Shown here in pieces: positions 49,138 to 59,760 of a stretch of DNA of 64,000 nt. Source of the DNA: Pisaster brevispinus (taxonomy: Eukaryota; Echinodermata; Asteroidea; Forcipulatida; Asteriidae); contig JAMKCF010000009.1 in the NCBI GenBank assembly GCA_023634235.1, positions 558,001 to 622,000 on the forward strand, read 5' to 3'. The stretch's first letter is position 1, and every line of letters begins with the position of its first letter. The notes beneath the pieces are model-generated. The model searched no databases. It worked only from the letters and a program-made list of their open reading frames with translations, and had not been told where the DNA came from. The position numbers and the translations under genes are program-made.

Positions 49138-49641
49138 TCTCAACTGCTAGACCACTGAGCAAGCTTTTTGTGCTTTGCTAGTTTTTGTGATTCAGCCTTC
49201 AGTGGCTCTATGATATTGGTCTGTCAAACTCATATTTAAGTTATAAGACATGTAATGATTGAAAAGGGAATTGACAGTTTCACTTGTAAGCTTTTTTTTT
49301 TTAACTTGATACCAAGTCTAATTATCCTGAAAAATATATTCCTGAAATACTTTCAGGAAATTGTACTGAAACACTTACAAAACATAAACAATATTTGGTG
49401 TTTTAAAAAAACCAACAACATATGATCACCTCATTTAATGAACTTTTCAAAGGTTGGTTTTATGGTGTGTGAATTGGGAAGTAAATTGGCCTATTTTGTT
49501 CATAATCGGTACATTTTGTTTTATAGGTTAGCAGCCATATGAAAACGGCACCAGACTTCGGGTAACTTCAGCCCCTACATGTACGGAGCAAGCAACACCG
49601 ATTACTTTGACAATATTAACACATCTTAAATAAATTCTTAC

Positions 49642-49673
49642 CTGAAGCAAATCGCTGAGATCAAGAAGCATAT
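49642..49673 (-). CDS. BRF1: BRF1 visible exon 2: 32-nt micro-exon
   Basis: A 32-nt exon coding His (split codon) then MLLDLSDLLQ, a helix of cyclin fold 1 that is nearly identical in animals. It has an acceptor TTATTCAG and donor CAG|GTAAGA. It ends in phase 0, matching the next exon's start with VNVYVLG. It is too short to be found without following the family alignment. Confidence 0.93.
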
Positions 49674-50084
49674 CTGAATAAATAATACAGTTAAGAAACA
49701 AATTTTTTCAATTGTTATTCATGTTTGATATTGTTGCTATTTCAACTGATGAGCCAGCCCCCTGCTCTTTTTGACCCCACAATTTTTTCCATAACACAAC
49801 AAATAAATATAATGAAATAATAAGTTGACTTGAAAGAGGTTTTAACATGTCTTCTACAATTCCATTTAAGGAAAAAACACACCCCCCAAAACATCACAAT
49901 TCTGAGAAGAAAAGAAGAGAAATTACTAAGAAATATCACACAATTATACACAGTGACTCAGTACTCACTTGTCATACATGCTATGTGTCACTAAAACTTC
50001 AGGGTACAATATATCGAACAACCTGTGCAAAAACAATCAAGACACCTCATGACTAACTATACATCCACTTATTGACGCGTCGTG

Positions 50085-50531
50085 TTGTGGCCGAGCGGAT
50101 AAGAGCACCGACCTCAAGCTCCTGTGTTTCTGATCGGTGGGGTGTGGGTTCGAGTCCCGGCGGGGTGTGAGTTTGAGTCCTGGCGGGGTGTGGGTTTCGA
50201 GTCCCGGTCTTGACACTTGTGTCCTTAAGCAAGACATTAAAGCATTATTGCTTCGTCCTTCGGATTGGACGTAAAGCCGTAGGTCCTGTGTGTAGTGTAA
50301 AATGCACGTTAAAGAACCCAATGACACTTAACGCAAAGAGAAGGGGTTTGCCGCGGTGTTTCTGGCAGTGGCAGCTGAATGCGCCGCAGCACCTTGTAAA
50401 TCCTTACAAGGTGTTACATTTAAATGGGTCTCATAATTCAATAGCCTCAAAAAAATGTCTGAGAATATAATATGAAAAGTGCTTTGAGACGCTCGTAGAA
50501 AGCGCTACATAAAAAACTAGTTATTATTATA
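50085..50531 (+). mobile_element. Leu/Ser-tRNA-derived SINE with conserved central domain and ATT tail
   Basis: The head GTTGTGGCCGAGCGGATAAG resembles a type II (Leu/Ser) tRNA. Three tandem 23-24 bp B-box units follow (50139-50208). The middle holds CTTCGTCCTTCGGATTGGAC and CCGTAGGTCCTGTGTG, reminiscent of central domains shared by SINEs of many invertebrates (which one I cannot say). It ends in an ATT repeat. A reverse copy is at 2158-2470. Confidence 0.85.
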
Positions 50532-51225
50532 TTATTATTATTTACCTATTGCATATCCACTTTACAGCATTTTCACAAAAATTATACCTGTCACTAAGCA
50601 ACACTAAGCAACACCCTTTACCAGAAATACAACCCCCCCCCCAAAAAAAATCATCTAAAATCCACTTTCTTAAAATGTCTATGATGAGTGATGATGGATC
50701 TGCTACTTCTTCTGAGCCCATGTTTCAATGAGTTGACTTTAATTACCATTGACTTGCACTCCATGGCTAATCCATCAAGATGCTCTTCATTTTGTCCAAC
50801 CCTCAACTTCTTCTTCTTAGAAATGTCTTGAGGCAGACGAGCTGTGATGATAATTGATGCCAATAAAAAGCTGCATCTGTTTTTTCGGTCTTTATTCTAT
50901 TTGTGTATTTTTTTAAGTTTTTTTTTTTTTTTTGGCGTGTCGGTGTCTTTTTAGGCAAATGATTAATCGGTTATGACATCAGTCAATGAATTGGGTTGGT
51001 TTGAACTTGCCGATGAGAGTACATGGTCATGGGATTCATGAACATTTACTGATTATCATCAGAAAAGATGCTTGGAAGAAGTGGTTTTAGCATTGGTCCA
51101 TGTATAATGTATCCGTGTGTCTACCCAGCGAAACCAAGGCTTCAACAAAAAGGATGCTAACATTTTAACAGAGTGAAGATTTTCTCGCTTCACTTTCGAG
51201 TACAAAACCGATTGGGAAGTCGGCG

Positions 51226-51379
51226 GTGTTTGAAGCTTTGCATGGTGTGGAAAATAAGAACTAACTATAAAGAATAAACTTGCGGGTACATCCATGTGTA
51301 AAATCTCTTTTGGGGAGGAGTGTTGGCTCTGAAAAGAGCCTGTGTGGTTGCAACGTTTAGAACAGTATACTCTGCTCGT
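51226..51379 (-). repeat. Dispersed repeat with histone-type stem-loop, copy 2
   Basis: Same sequence order and strand as copy 1, with the identical GGCTCTTTTCAGAGCC (51340-51325) and AAAAGAGA 13 bases downstream. Confidence 0.8.
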
Positions 51380-52429
51380 CTTCGGGAGAAATTCAACGGG
51401 GAAGTCGCTAAAATGGAAGTCCAAACAATGGGAGAAACGTGGGTGTGAGTGGGAAGGTATACACAATCAAACCAGGGACCTACATGTATAACAAAAGGGA
51501 CAATAGGAAGTATACAGTGTACATTGGTGAGTTAAAGGTTGGCAAAAAGGGCATAAATAATGTCATGGCCACAAAACTGCTTTTGATGTACTTGCTTGAG
51601 TCAAGATGAGGTACACAAACACCATTGACTTTGGCAAAACTCATCTTACTGATACTCTTACTCTCTTTAAATGAATACAATTATATCATAAAAAAGAACC
51701 CAAAAAAGTTCAGCCTATTTAAATGAAGTTTATCTAATGGTAAGTGCCACTAACAAACAGGAAATGAAGTTTAAGTAGATTTGCATTTGATATGGACTTT
51801 CTTTAAACAAAAACTGCAGATTACAAGGCGACAAATATGAAAGACTTATTTGTTGTGTCAGTGCAAAAACGTCCTATCTCGATTGTGCAACAACGTCGTA
51901 TCTTGCACGAAAATGCTCCTTACAAAATTGTTGCATCTTGGCATCTATTGGTTTTGTGGCTACACACGGGTTATTTTTTGAGCGAGATACATTTTGACAC
52001 TTTCAAACTCGCACATAACATAAATGCTATTAAAGGTGTTTTTTGCACTGACACAACATAGCAAGTCAAATAATAATTAATAAGAATAGGACACAAGGAA
52101 ACCCATCTGTTACATCTGATATAAATCTTTGAAAACAATGTTTGGCAATGCTCCTGGCACTAGCGACACTGTCAATGTGGAAAAAATTCAGCTGACCTTC
52201 AGGATGCCCAAGCCTTGCACGTTATGTGTGAGTAAATTAGGGAAGTGGAAAGGTTTTTCGTTCATCTATTTTCCTGTTGAGCAAAAGCCCTCCAGATTAC
52301 ATTGCCAGGAAAATGAGATGACAAGCAAATTAAACACGGTAAATGTCAAAATAAGCAGTAGTGGGTGCTAAAAAGATGAAGTTCTCCACAATATGACCAT
52401 CTTTATACCATGCAGGGTAGGCAGGGCTC

Positions 52430-52805
52430 ACCCTTAACATTAGCCTACAGTACCTTTGTTTAGTAAAAACTGCTGTGGGCTAGTAAACATGGTAAACACA
52501 GCTTCTCAACTTGCCCTTTGGGCTACTAAAAGCTGTGCAACCTACATGTTAATAATGGCCACGTTTCTTCCTTTTCAAATGTGAACAATAAATTTTTAAA
52601 ATGTTTTAACACATTTTTGAGTGAGCGCGTGTAATTTCATTTGACTAATAAACTGGTTATGATCGCTACCAACAATACATCAGATAAAGTTTTACCAATG
52701 CATGTTTCAAATTTGGGCAAATAAAACTTCCTGGGGGCGATTTCAAATGCACAGTTTACTAGCCCGATGGGCTACTTTGCAAACAGCTTTAGGCGCAAGG
52801 CCTGG
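52430..52805. mobile_element. Possible CAGG-ended element with GGGCTACT motifs
   Basis: Left CAGGGCTCACCCTTAACATT, right GCGCAAGGCCTG, with several GGGCTA(C/G)T motifs inside in one orientation. Imperfect ends; uncertain. Confidence 0.4.
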
Positions 52806-53384
52806 TAAGTTATGTGTCAATCTGTGAACAGTCCTAGTTTCAATGTTACCAACATGACCAATGTTGTACAAAACCCCTTTAATTTCATCCAAACAAGTCA
52901 ATGTTGTAATAAGTTGCTTGATTGAGATTCAGTGTTTCATGAGTTTGCATATGACAGACTCTGAGCTTGGCTACTCGTGCGTTGACTCAGCGTATTGCTT
53001 CAATCACTCTCTGGCCCTGCCGGGCCGATACGTACATACATACATCCAAGGGTTGCTGGCTCAAACAAAAATAAACCGCTGGGTTGATTTCACGCCAAAG
53101 CGGGCACGTTCTCACATTTATTATTGGGAAAAGAAAAACATCGTAAAGTATCTGTACCAGGAAAAACAGTCCTCTTGGGAGAGCTGTGATGGGAAAAACA
53201 TGCGAAGTTGCTCCACTGAGATGTGAGTGAACTTGTGCTCTTTTATTAAAGCTTTTGCTGCCGGCGGAAGGGGGGGGGGTGCTTATCATGTTTTTTTTCT
53301 TTCTTTTTTTCTTTTCTGTGCTTTCTGTGGAAGGTGCCTCAGTGTTTTGAATTATTATTATTATTCGATTGCACATGCAACATT

Positions 53385-53612
53385 TGTCCAATAGCACAGT
53401 AAGTGCCAATGACAGGATGAATCTAGGTAATCAGTAGAAATGTTCAGTTTTAGATGTGGGAGGAAACTCCCAATGAAAAAAACCCAATGCAATCAGGTAG
53501 GGACTGAAAACCCAATCCACATGCAAGGCTCCGGTCTGAGGTGGGATTTGAACCGGGGTCTACAGAGGTAAAAGGCAGGGAGAGAAACCACTGAGCCAAC
53601 CTGGCCCCCCAT
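53385..53612 (-). mobile_element. tRNA-derived SINE, family C, copy 1
   Basis: The minus strand has TGGCTCAGTGGTTTCTC and GGTTCAAATCCCACC, then a tail with TCCTCCCACATCTAAAAC. It is collinear with the copy at 57765. Confidence 0.75.
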
Positions 53613-54127
53613 TGGCTCCTCCATTCCTGGCCAATTGGTTGCTATATAATGTATTATATATAGGATTGTTAATTTGATAACTAAACCCTCAGCACCACAA
53701 AAATGGTTTAAAGATGTGCAAAAAGGACAAATTTAACAGCTTGGATCTTTCTTAGGGAAGAGGCCATGGATGAAAGCTTGACGAAAAACAGTCCATAAAA
53801 AAAACCTACACTGTACTTTTAACTGATAAATTATAAAACATGTGTTTTTTGGGGTGTATTCTTAACAAAGACTTTAATTCTCTTTCCTGCAGTGATGCAC
53901 ATGACCCAAAGACTGGAAACTAAATCCAACGTTGGGCCTGAGAATCCTATCATTGGGGTAGATTTACACATGTACCCCCTGTACCATGTTTAATACAAAG
54001 GGTTTAATCTCAGGACACCTTTCCTTATCTATGATCAGAGTGAAGTACAACAAACTTCCTTCTGGGCCTGATCTTAGGGGATAACGAGCATTCCCAAGAA
54101 ACCAAGCGGAGGCCTGTCATTTTTTAT

Positions 54128-54128
<1 letters not shown>

Positions 54129-54163
<35 letters not shown>
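54129..54163 (+). repeat. Poly-C run of 35
   Basis: Uninterrupted C run, the longest in the window; an assembly or polymerase slippage length error is possible. Confidence 0.9.
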
Positions 54164-54164
<1 letters not shown>

Positions 54165-54166
54165 CT

Positions 54167-54405
54167 CCAGAGATGATCTTTCGCTCGGCCCCAGCGGCCT
54201 ATCCAGGACCACTAGGATGGGCTAATCAGCTTGCACAGATTCTTGTTCAGGAAGTATGTCATGCGTGCAGTGCTTGCAGTGTGAGTGCGATGCATGATGG
54301 GACTGAGCATTAACCAATGAGCTTGCTTGATACGTTTGCCCATCCCAGCGCCTTTGGTTTTAAGGCAAGGCGCTGGGGACGAGCGAAAGATGTTCTCTGC
54401 CACTT
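54167..54405. mobile_element. TIR MITE beside a poly-C run
   Basis: Left arm GATGATCTTTCGCTCGGCC and CCCAGCG, right arm CGCTGGGGACGAGCGAAAGA; about 239 bp. Begins directly after the 35-bp C run. Confidence 0.7.
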
Positions 54406-55078
54406 TTTTTTCTTCTTTTCACAGGGTCTTCGGAGGGCATTTGTCATTGGGAAAATAACATTATGAAATTATTGCTCATCCAATTTGGAATAAATCTCCA
54501 GAGATCCTGATATATTCATAAGAATAATCTGAGGTGATTTGGTGAATTGACACATTGGCAGGTGGTTTTCATAATCCAATCCCTCATCGCCTCTTCTCCC
54601 ATTATGGTAACAACATATTCCAACCTTAAAATGAATCACAAAGAGACGATGACTCCAGTTGAACCTAGTCTGGTACCGGGCTGTCCCAGATACATGTAAT
54701 GTGGATATGCATGCCTGGGTTCAAGAGAAGAGTGTGTGTTTTCTGGGGGTACCAACAATTTCGATATCAAGAAAAAATCTGGTTAAATTCTCATGCATGT
54801 TTGATGTATCTTTCATTTCTGTTAATTTGTACCGCGAGTATCACTAGCACTGCTGTGATGGAAACTGGTGTATTTTTTTGTTTCGACAAACAGGACCCAA
54901 CTAAATTAATGAGAAAATATTCCATAAAGCAAACTTGGTTATCTAGAAACTTAAACTAAACAGTCAGTATCCACAACACTCTGGTCGTTTTGACCAGTAC
55001 CCTGTTTTGTTATGCATTTTATCTGTGCTTGCTTAGCAAATACGTTTGTGCTTAAATACTAACCAATGCTATGATCAT

Positions 55079-55260
55079 GGCCCAATTTCATAAAGCCTGT
55101 AAAGCACAAAAAACTTGCTGAGCACAGAATAGTCATTGCTTAGCTAAAACAGTTCACCAGCCAACACTTCACAAAGTTTACATTGTTGCCGCTGGTTCCC
55201 AGCAAAAGAAATTGGCAGAGCAGTGTTTTTCTTGCTCAACGGCTTTATGAAATTGGGCCC
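55079..55260. mobile_element. Palindromic MITE, GGGCCCAATTTCAT family
   Basis: GGCCCAATTTCATAAAGCC at the left and GGCTTTATGAAATTGGGCCC at the right, with GTTTACATTGTTGCCGCTGG inside, shared with 29398-29605. Confidence 0.85.
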
Positions 55261-56296
55261 TTGAAATAAGGCCCTGTAGGTAAAATTAAGTAGAGCCTGG
55301 GTAGCATTAAGCAGTATGGACTGATTAGGACAGTCACGCAAACATTAATCCTTCCTCAGGGGCATGGAATTACGTGTAGAGAGTGAATGCCAGACAAATA
55401 CACCACCACCAATTCATCACATCTTGGCAAAAAAGGAGAAAAAATAAATTAAAAAACGTATGTGTACTTTGGTTTCTCTGATTATCACCGACACCACTTA
55501 TAAATAAGGAACAAGACGGGGAGACTTCAAAACCATCGCTCTTGTCTCTGCTCCTTTCAGGTAGTTTTAAGTGTACTGATTTGTCTGATGAGAATATTTG
55601 CCAATTTGGATTTCAAAACCGCAAGACATTCTACTGTTTTTTAATCAAGGTTTTTTTATTTTTCTGTATAAACCTGTGCCAGTAGTAGCTGTGTGCATTA
55701 ATTCTGAACTGTGTCTGTGGTCTTTTGCCATTTTTTTTTTTTTTTTTTGCTGGAGGCAAATTTACACAGGGTTCCAGCTAAGCCACCACATTATGCAAAT
55801 AACACCAAAAGGGTTTAAATAACTGCAACCAAGGTAAATAACAGCAAAGTGGACAACCAGAGACTGGACTTCCGAAGTGCCTGGCCCCCCTCGGGCATTG
55901 AGGCTTTTCTTCTTCTGTTTCTTTTAGGTTTTTTAAAATTGATTGAAAGGAAAATATTTTGCGAGCCACGGAACAGGACGGCGAACTGGCTCAGTTCTGG
56001 TCGACTAAAAAAATGTGATTAGGGACACCATTAAGTACTGGCCCAGTGGGACAGCGATTTACATTATGTGACTGTGATAATAGAGGGCTAGATGAAGTGA
56101 ACCCATTTCTGATGGATAATCAATGGTGATGACTTAACCTTATGGGTAATCACCCACGTGGAGGGGTGACTTTGAATGTCACGACACGGTCACTTTGAAG
56201 GGGATGGTCAGATAATCAGTGAAACTAATTTAATGAGGCTGAATGTTGAATATGTCAGAAGAGAAGAGGATGGTAACCTCAGTAGGGGGGTTAGTA

Positions 56297-56454
56297 CAGG
56301 CCTGGACTCAAACGGAGGCCGCGGAGGCCATGGCCTTTCTTGCCCTGGTCTTGTCCACGGTGCCCCCTACAAAAATGTCCAATAACATTTCAGATTTTCC
56401 ACTGGAAATGCCCAAAATGGCCTTGCCCCCCTCAAAGATAAAATTCCGGGCCTG
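56297..56454. mobile_element. CAGGCCTG-ended non-autonomous element
   Basis: CAGGCCTGGACTCAAACGG at the left, TTCCGGGCCTG at the right, with GGAGGCCATGGCC and a GATTTTCCACTGGAAATGC arm shared with the other copies. Confidence 0.6.
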
Positions 56455-57764
56455 ATAGAGTGACAAAAGCCTCAAGCCTGAAAAAAAGGAGTCCTACAAA
56501 CTATGAATATGATCTATATAAGCTACGGACTGATCATGTGGCAGGTTGGTCGGCTCCAGAACCCAAACAAACTTTTATTTAAAATGCAGTTGGAGAAAAA
56601 AAACACAACCCCCACAACAGCACTACTGTACTTGCAGAGGTGAATAACCTTCACATATATACAAGCAGGTTTCTGTGTCTCGCTGTTATTTGTTAAGGTC
56701 TTTGAACTACAGACACAATACAAACTGGCCTTGAGATCTCACTCACCATGGCAGGCACACATCCTCCAAAAGTTTGTTTTTTGTCTGATTTGGTTAAGTA
56801 TCCCTTCCAAGTAATGTTGACTTAAACTCACGGCACAGCATTGCTCACAACATTCTAGATCTACAAAGAGTCTTGTCAGTGCCATAACTGGGCGGAGCCC
56901 CCCCCCAAAAAAAAACCAGAACCCTTCCCCCCCCCGCCCCCCCGCTCAATGAGATTGCAAGAAATGCACAAGTTAATGCTTTGATACATTAAATAGCGCC
57001 CCAAAATCTATTTTGCCTGCTCACCCCCCCCCCCCAATCCAAAATAAAAATGTCTGGCTATGCCATTGAGTATCACTTATAATTTGACATTTTACAGTTT
57101 TTTATAAATTAACTTTCTTTTCTTTACCCTGACCATGTAATAGTCATTGTTTCAAGGCTAATGCAAATCCCATATGTGGAAGTGACAATTTCTTCTTTAC
57201 TAGAACAACGAGAACGCTATAAATACAGAAGTTCTGCTCAGCTCATTCTTTCCGACTCCTTTATGGGAGTACCCACGAGTTAAAGGCATTAGATGCATTC
57301 GGTAAATTGCAAAGGAATGGCAGGAAGATTGGAATGGAATCGGTACACTCTCCCGCCCAACTGGCTCTCCCCACAAAACACCACGGGAGACTGTGGAGAC
57401 TAAGTCCAAAGTACACAGGCCATGGGGTTGCCTGAATTTACCAGTCGTACAAACAGTAGAAACCCATTCACCCAATGCTGGCCTTGGTACTTTGTGGCAG
57501 ACTGTGGTGACAGTGTGGTGACAGTGTGTAGGAGGGTTAATAAACATCACACCAGTGGCAAATAACTAGCTTGCTTAGAAACACAGAGGTAGAAAATACC
57601 AACATAAATGAACTGATTAGCCTTATCCCATCCAGCACAAAAGCTCATTGTCTACAGAAGCATCAGAGTAATATCATGAAGCAACAATACTGCATCTCAT
57701 GTTTCTAATGTAAACAGACAGATTGTGACTACAGTACCTTTATTTGTTTACTTTATAATGCATC

Positions 57765-57962
57765 CAACAGCACAATTAGCACCAACAAACAGGTTGAATA
57801 GGGAACAAGAAGAAATGCTCAGTTTTAGATGTGGGAGGAAAACCCCAAATATGAGAAAAACCCACGCAATCCACATGCAAGGCCCCAGTCCTCTGGATTC
57901 GAACCAAGGTCCACAGAGGTGAAAAGCAGGGAAAGAAAACCACTGAGCCATCTTGATACCCT
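57765..57962 (-). mobile_element. tRNA-derived SINE, family C, copy 2
   Basis: Collinear with 53385-53612 on the same strand: ATGGCTCAGTGGTTTTC, GGTTCGAATCC and the shared TCCTCCCACATCTAAAAC tail. Confidence 0.75.
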
Positions 57963-58191
57963 TGGACATTTATAAATCAGCCTGTCAAATCTTCCCTAAA
58001 GTTCCTTCTTAAAAGCTTAGCGTGTAACATTACATTCCATAAACATTCATCACTCAAATTCTGACGGATATATTGGACAAGTTTCAAACCTACCATGCCT
58101 ACTTTACCTTTAAGTTCCTTCCCTAAAGTTCCTTCTTATGCTAAATTTGGGCATACAGTGTTAGCAACTGAGGTCATTTTTCAAAGGATAC

Positions 58192-58365
58192 GGGGAGTAC
58201 CTTCAGTTCTGCACACCAGATACAGACAGGCAGCTACGATGTGGCTGGTCTTTCGCCCTCTTGTGAGCTTCTTAGAGACAGCCATCTTGAAGAAGTTATA
58301 GGCCGTGTCTAGACAGTGCTGGTTTAATTGCAACTGGGCACCCAGGCCACTGATTTTGCCCTTTC
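58192..58365 (-). CDS. BRF1: BRF1 visible exon 1: first cyclin-like repeat
   Basis: Codes for visible residues 1-58, including [24 protein letters not shown] and [13 protein letters not shown], the first cyclin fold that contacts TBP-DNA and Pol III. The acceptor is TTTTTTTTGCAG; the first codon is split (xGA). The donor was placed after CCCC (GTATCC) because the next exon starts with AT, giving CAT (His), and human has the same residues GTPHML as I recall. A donor with better consensus lies 9 nt earlier (see findings). Confidence 0.93.
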
Positions 58366-59635
58366 CTGCAAAAAAAACCAAAATAGTCAACAAATAATCT
58401 ACTTATAAATCCTTTCTGTATGTGTAGCTCTAGAATTTTGTCATGTGAATGTACATGTGAAATAAAGCAACAGAAAAAAATTGATTTGGTTTTGTAATAA
58501 CGTACACATGCATTTTACAACAGTGTACAGATTGAAGAAAATCCCTGCTTCTCACACAACTGGTTTTTTGGTGTTTTTTCATTTCTACGCCAGCCAAGGC
58601 AAATCTTTCAAGTACGAATAAAGAGGCAGGAATATACAACATTTCAGAATTGCTTATTTCATCCATGACATCCCTGTAAAGGCAATGAAAAAAGTATTAT
58701 TCTGAAATCCATAGTTTATCCCGAGACCAGTTAAAAGACCGAACATCTGATGGAAACAATTTTCTACCTACATGTACATCTTAGAACATAACATATGTAC
58801 AGATAAACTGTATGGTTTATTATTTAGACCTATCCAGGGGTGTCACCATACACGAGAGAAATGTAAGGGTACGGGCAAGTCAGAAGTATCTTGCAAACTT
58901 TAGGTGCATTAGAGCAAACAAAATGGTGAAAACACATGTACATTGTTTGATAAGACCTCATGCATTGACGTCATCACTCCACCATCCGAAAAACGATGAT
59001 GAAATAATGGAAAACGCCTTCACATATACACGCGCAGCGCAGCACATAGAATGGGCCAATGAGCTACCTTCTTTTGACCTCTAGCCAAGGGCACCCTACA
59101 GAAATGACATTAATCATGCATTTAAGGTCTATTTGCAGTTTTATTTAAACATGGTAGCCTCATTAGTAATATAACTGGAAACCCCTCTGGGCCCAGAATG
59201 CCAATGTTCCTTTTTTTTCTCTCTTCCTTCTGCCCAAACCATACCAGCCCAACAGAAATCAACCAACGTCAAGTGCAATCACTCCATATAGCCAAAGAGT
59301 ATCCAAATCAAAACATAGACCTTGAATGAAAAAAATCCATGCACCTCCTTTGTAAAGTGAACTAAATTGAATTGACCTAAAGTGAACTTGTCAAACTGTG
59401 CCCATGAAAGGTCCCAACACCGCCAGTCTCTGTAGATCTCTTTAACAGTGACTGGGCTTTGAGAACCATACAGTAACTCGTGGTTTATTACTTGATATTT
59501 GAATTAAAACATTGCATCCCCTTAAAGTAAGCTCTGTCCTGCTGCTTGCCAGGTTGCGTCGTTAACTTGGGTGTGATCCCTGGCCATACGGCAGTTACAG
59601 GTTGAACGGCTTCTGATTGGCATCCCTGGACAAAG

Positions 59636-59760
59636 ATGGACAAAATCGAAAGACCGCCAACATTTGGGCTAGATGGCTCAGTTGGTAGAGCGCCGGCACA
59701 TTAATCTGGAGGTCACAGGTTCAAATCCCGCTCTAGTCAATTTTTTTCTTTGTTCCACCA
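59636..59760 (+). mobile_element. tRNA-derived SINE, family A, copy 4 (best cloverleaf)
   Basis: The tRNA-like body can still form a seven-pair acceptor stem (GGCTAGA with TCTAGTC), a D stem (GCTC/GAGC) and a T stem, but the anticodon arm is mismatched. This and its dispersed relatives argue for a SINE, not a tRNA gene. Confidence 0.85.

Larger units (their letters stand above)
49674..58191 (-). other. BRF1 intron, 8.5 kb
   Basis: The largest visible intron. It holds a tRNA-Leu/Ser-like SINE (50085), the stem-loop repeat (51226), a CAGG-ended element (52430), two copies of a third SINE family (53385, 57765), a 35-bp poly-C run with an adjoining MITE (54129-54405) and further MITEs. No coding exon for BRF1 or another gene was found. 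Confidence 0.55.
10832..58365 (-). other. BRF1: BRF1 gene (partial, 15 coding exons visible; 5' end outside window)
   Basis: BRF1 is the TFIIB-related subunit of TFIIIB. With TBP and BDP1 it places RNA polymerase III at tRNA, 5S and related promoters in the nucleus. I spliced 15 exons; every junction is GT-AG and every phase matches, giving 673 residues and a stop. Visible residues 1-93 are cyclin fold 1 ([18 protein letters not shown]). Residues 94-217 are cyclin fold 2 ([18 protein letters not shown], then the LTEFEETP block). Residues 218-430 are a poorly conserved linker, 431-542 are BRF homology block II (TBP/BDP1-binding), and the tail is acidic. The zinc ribbon and about 90 N-terminal residues are missing and must lie beyond 64000; I searched 58366-64000 by eye and found no C-x2-C exon. 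The human protein is 677 residues as I remember it; this one would be about 760. BTBD6 lies in its intron on the opposite strand. BRF2 and TFIIB are excluded by the C-terminal block. Confidence 0.96.

Noticed and set aside
52861..53226. 121-residue open frame, plus strand
   Set aside because: No domain or plausible splice partners; ends beside a poly-G run and SINE tail.
58812..59084. 90-residue open frame, plus strand
   Set aside because: No recognisable family, no splice or start context support; likely chance.
59636..59760. Possible functional tRNA gene
   Set aside because: Acceptor, D and T stems can form, but the anticodon arm is mismatched and three relatives share non-tRNA flanks, so it is a SINE.
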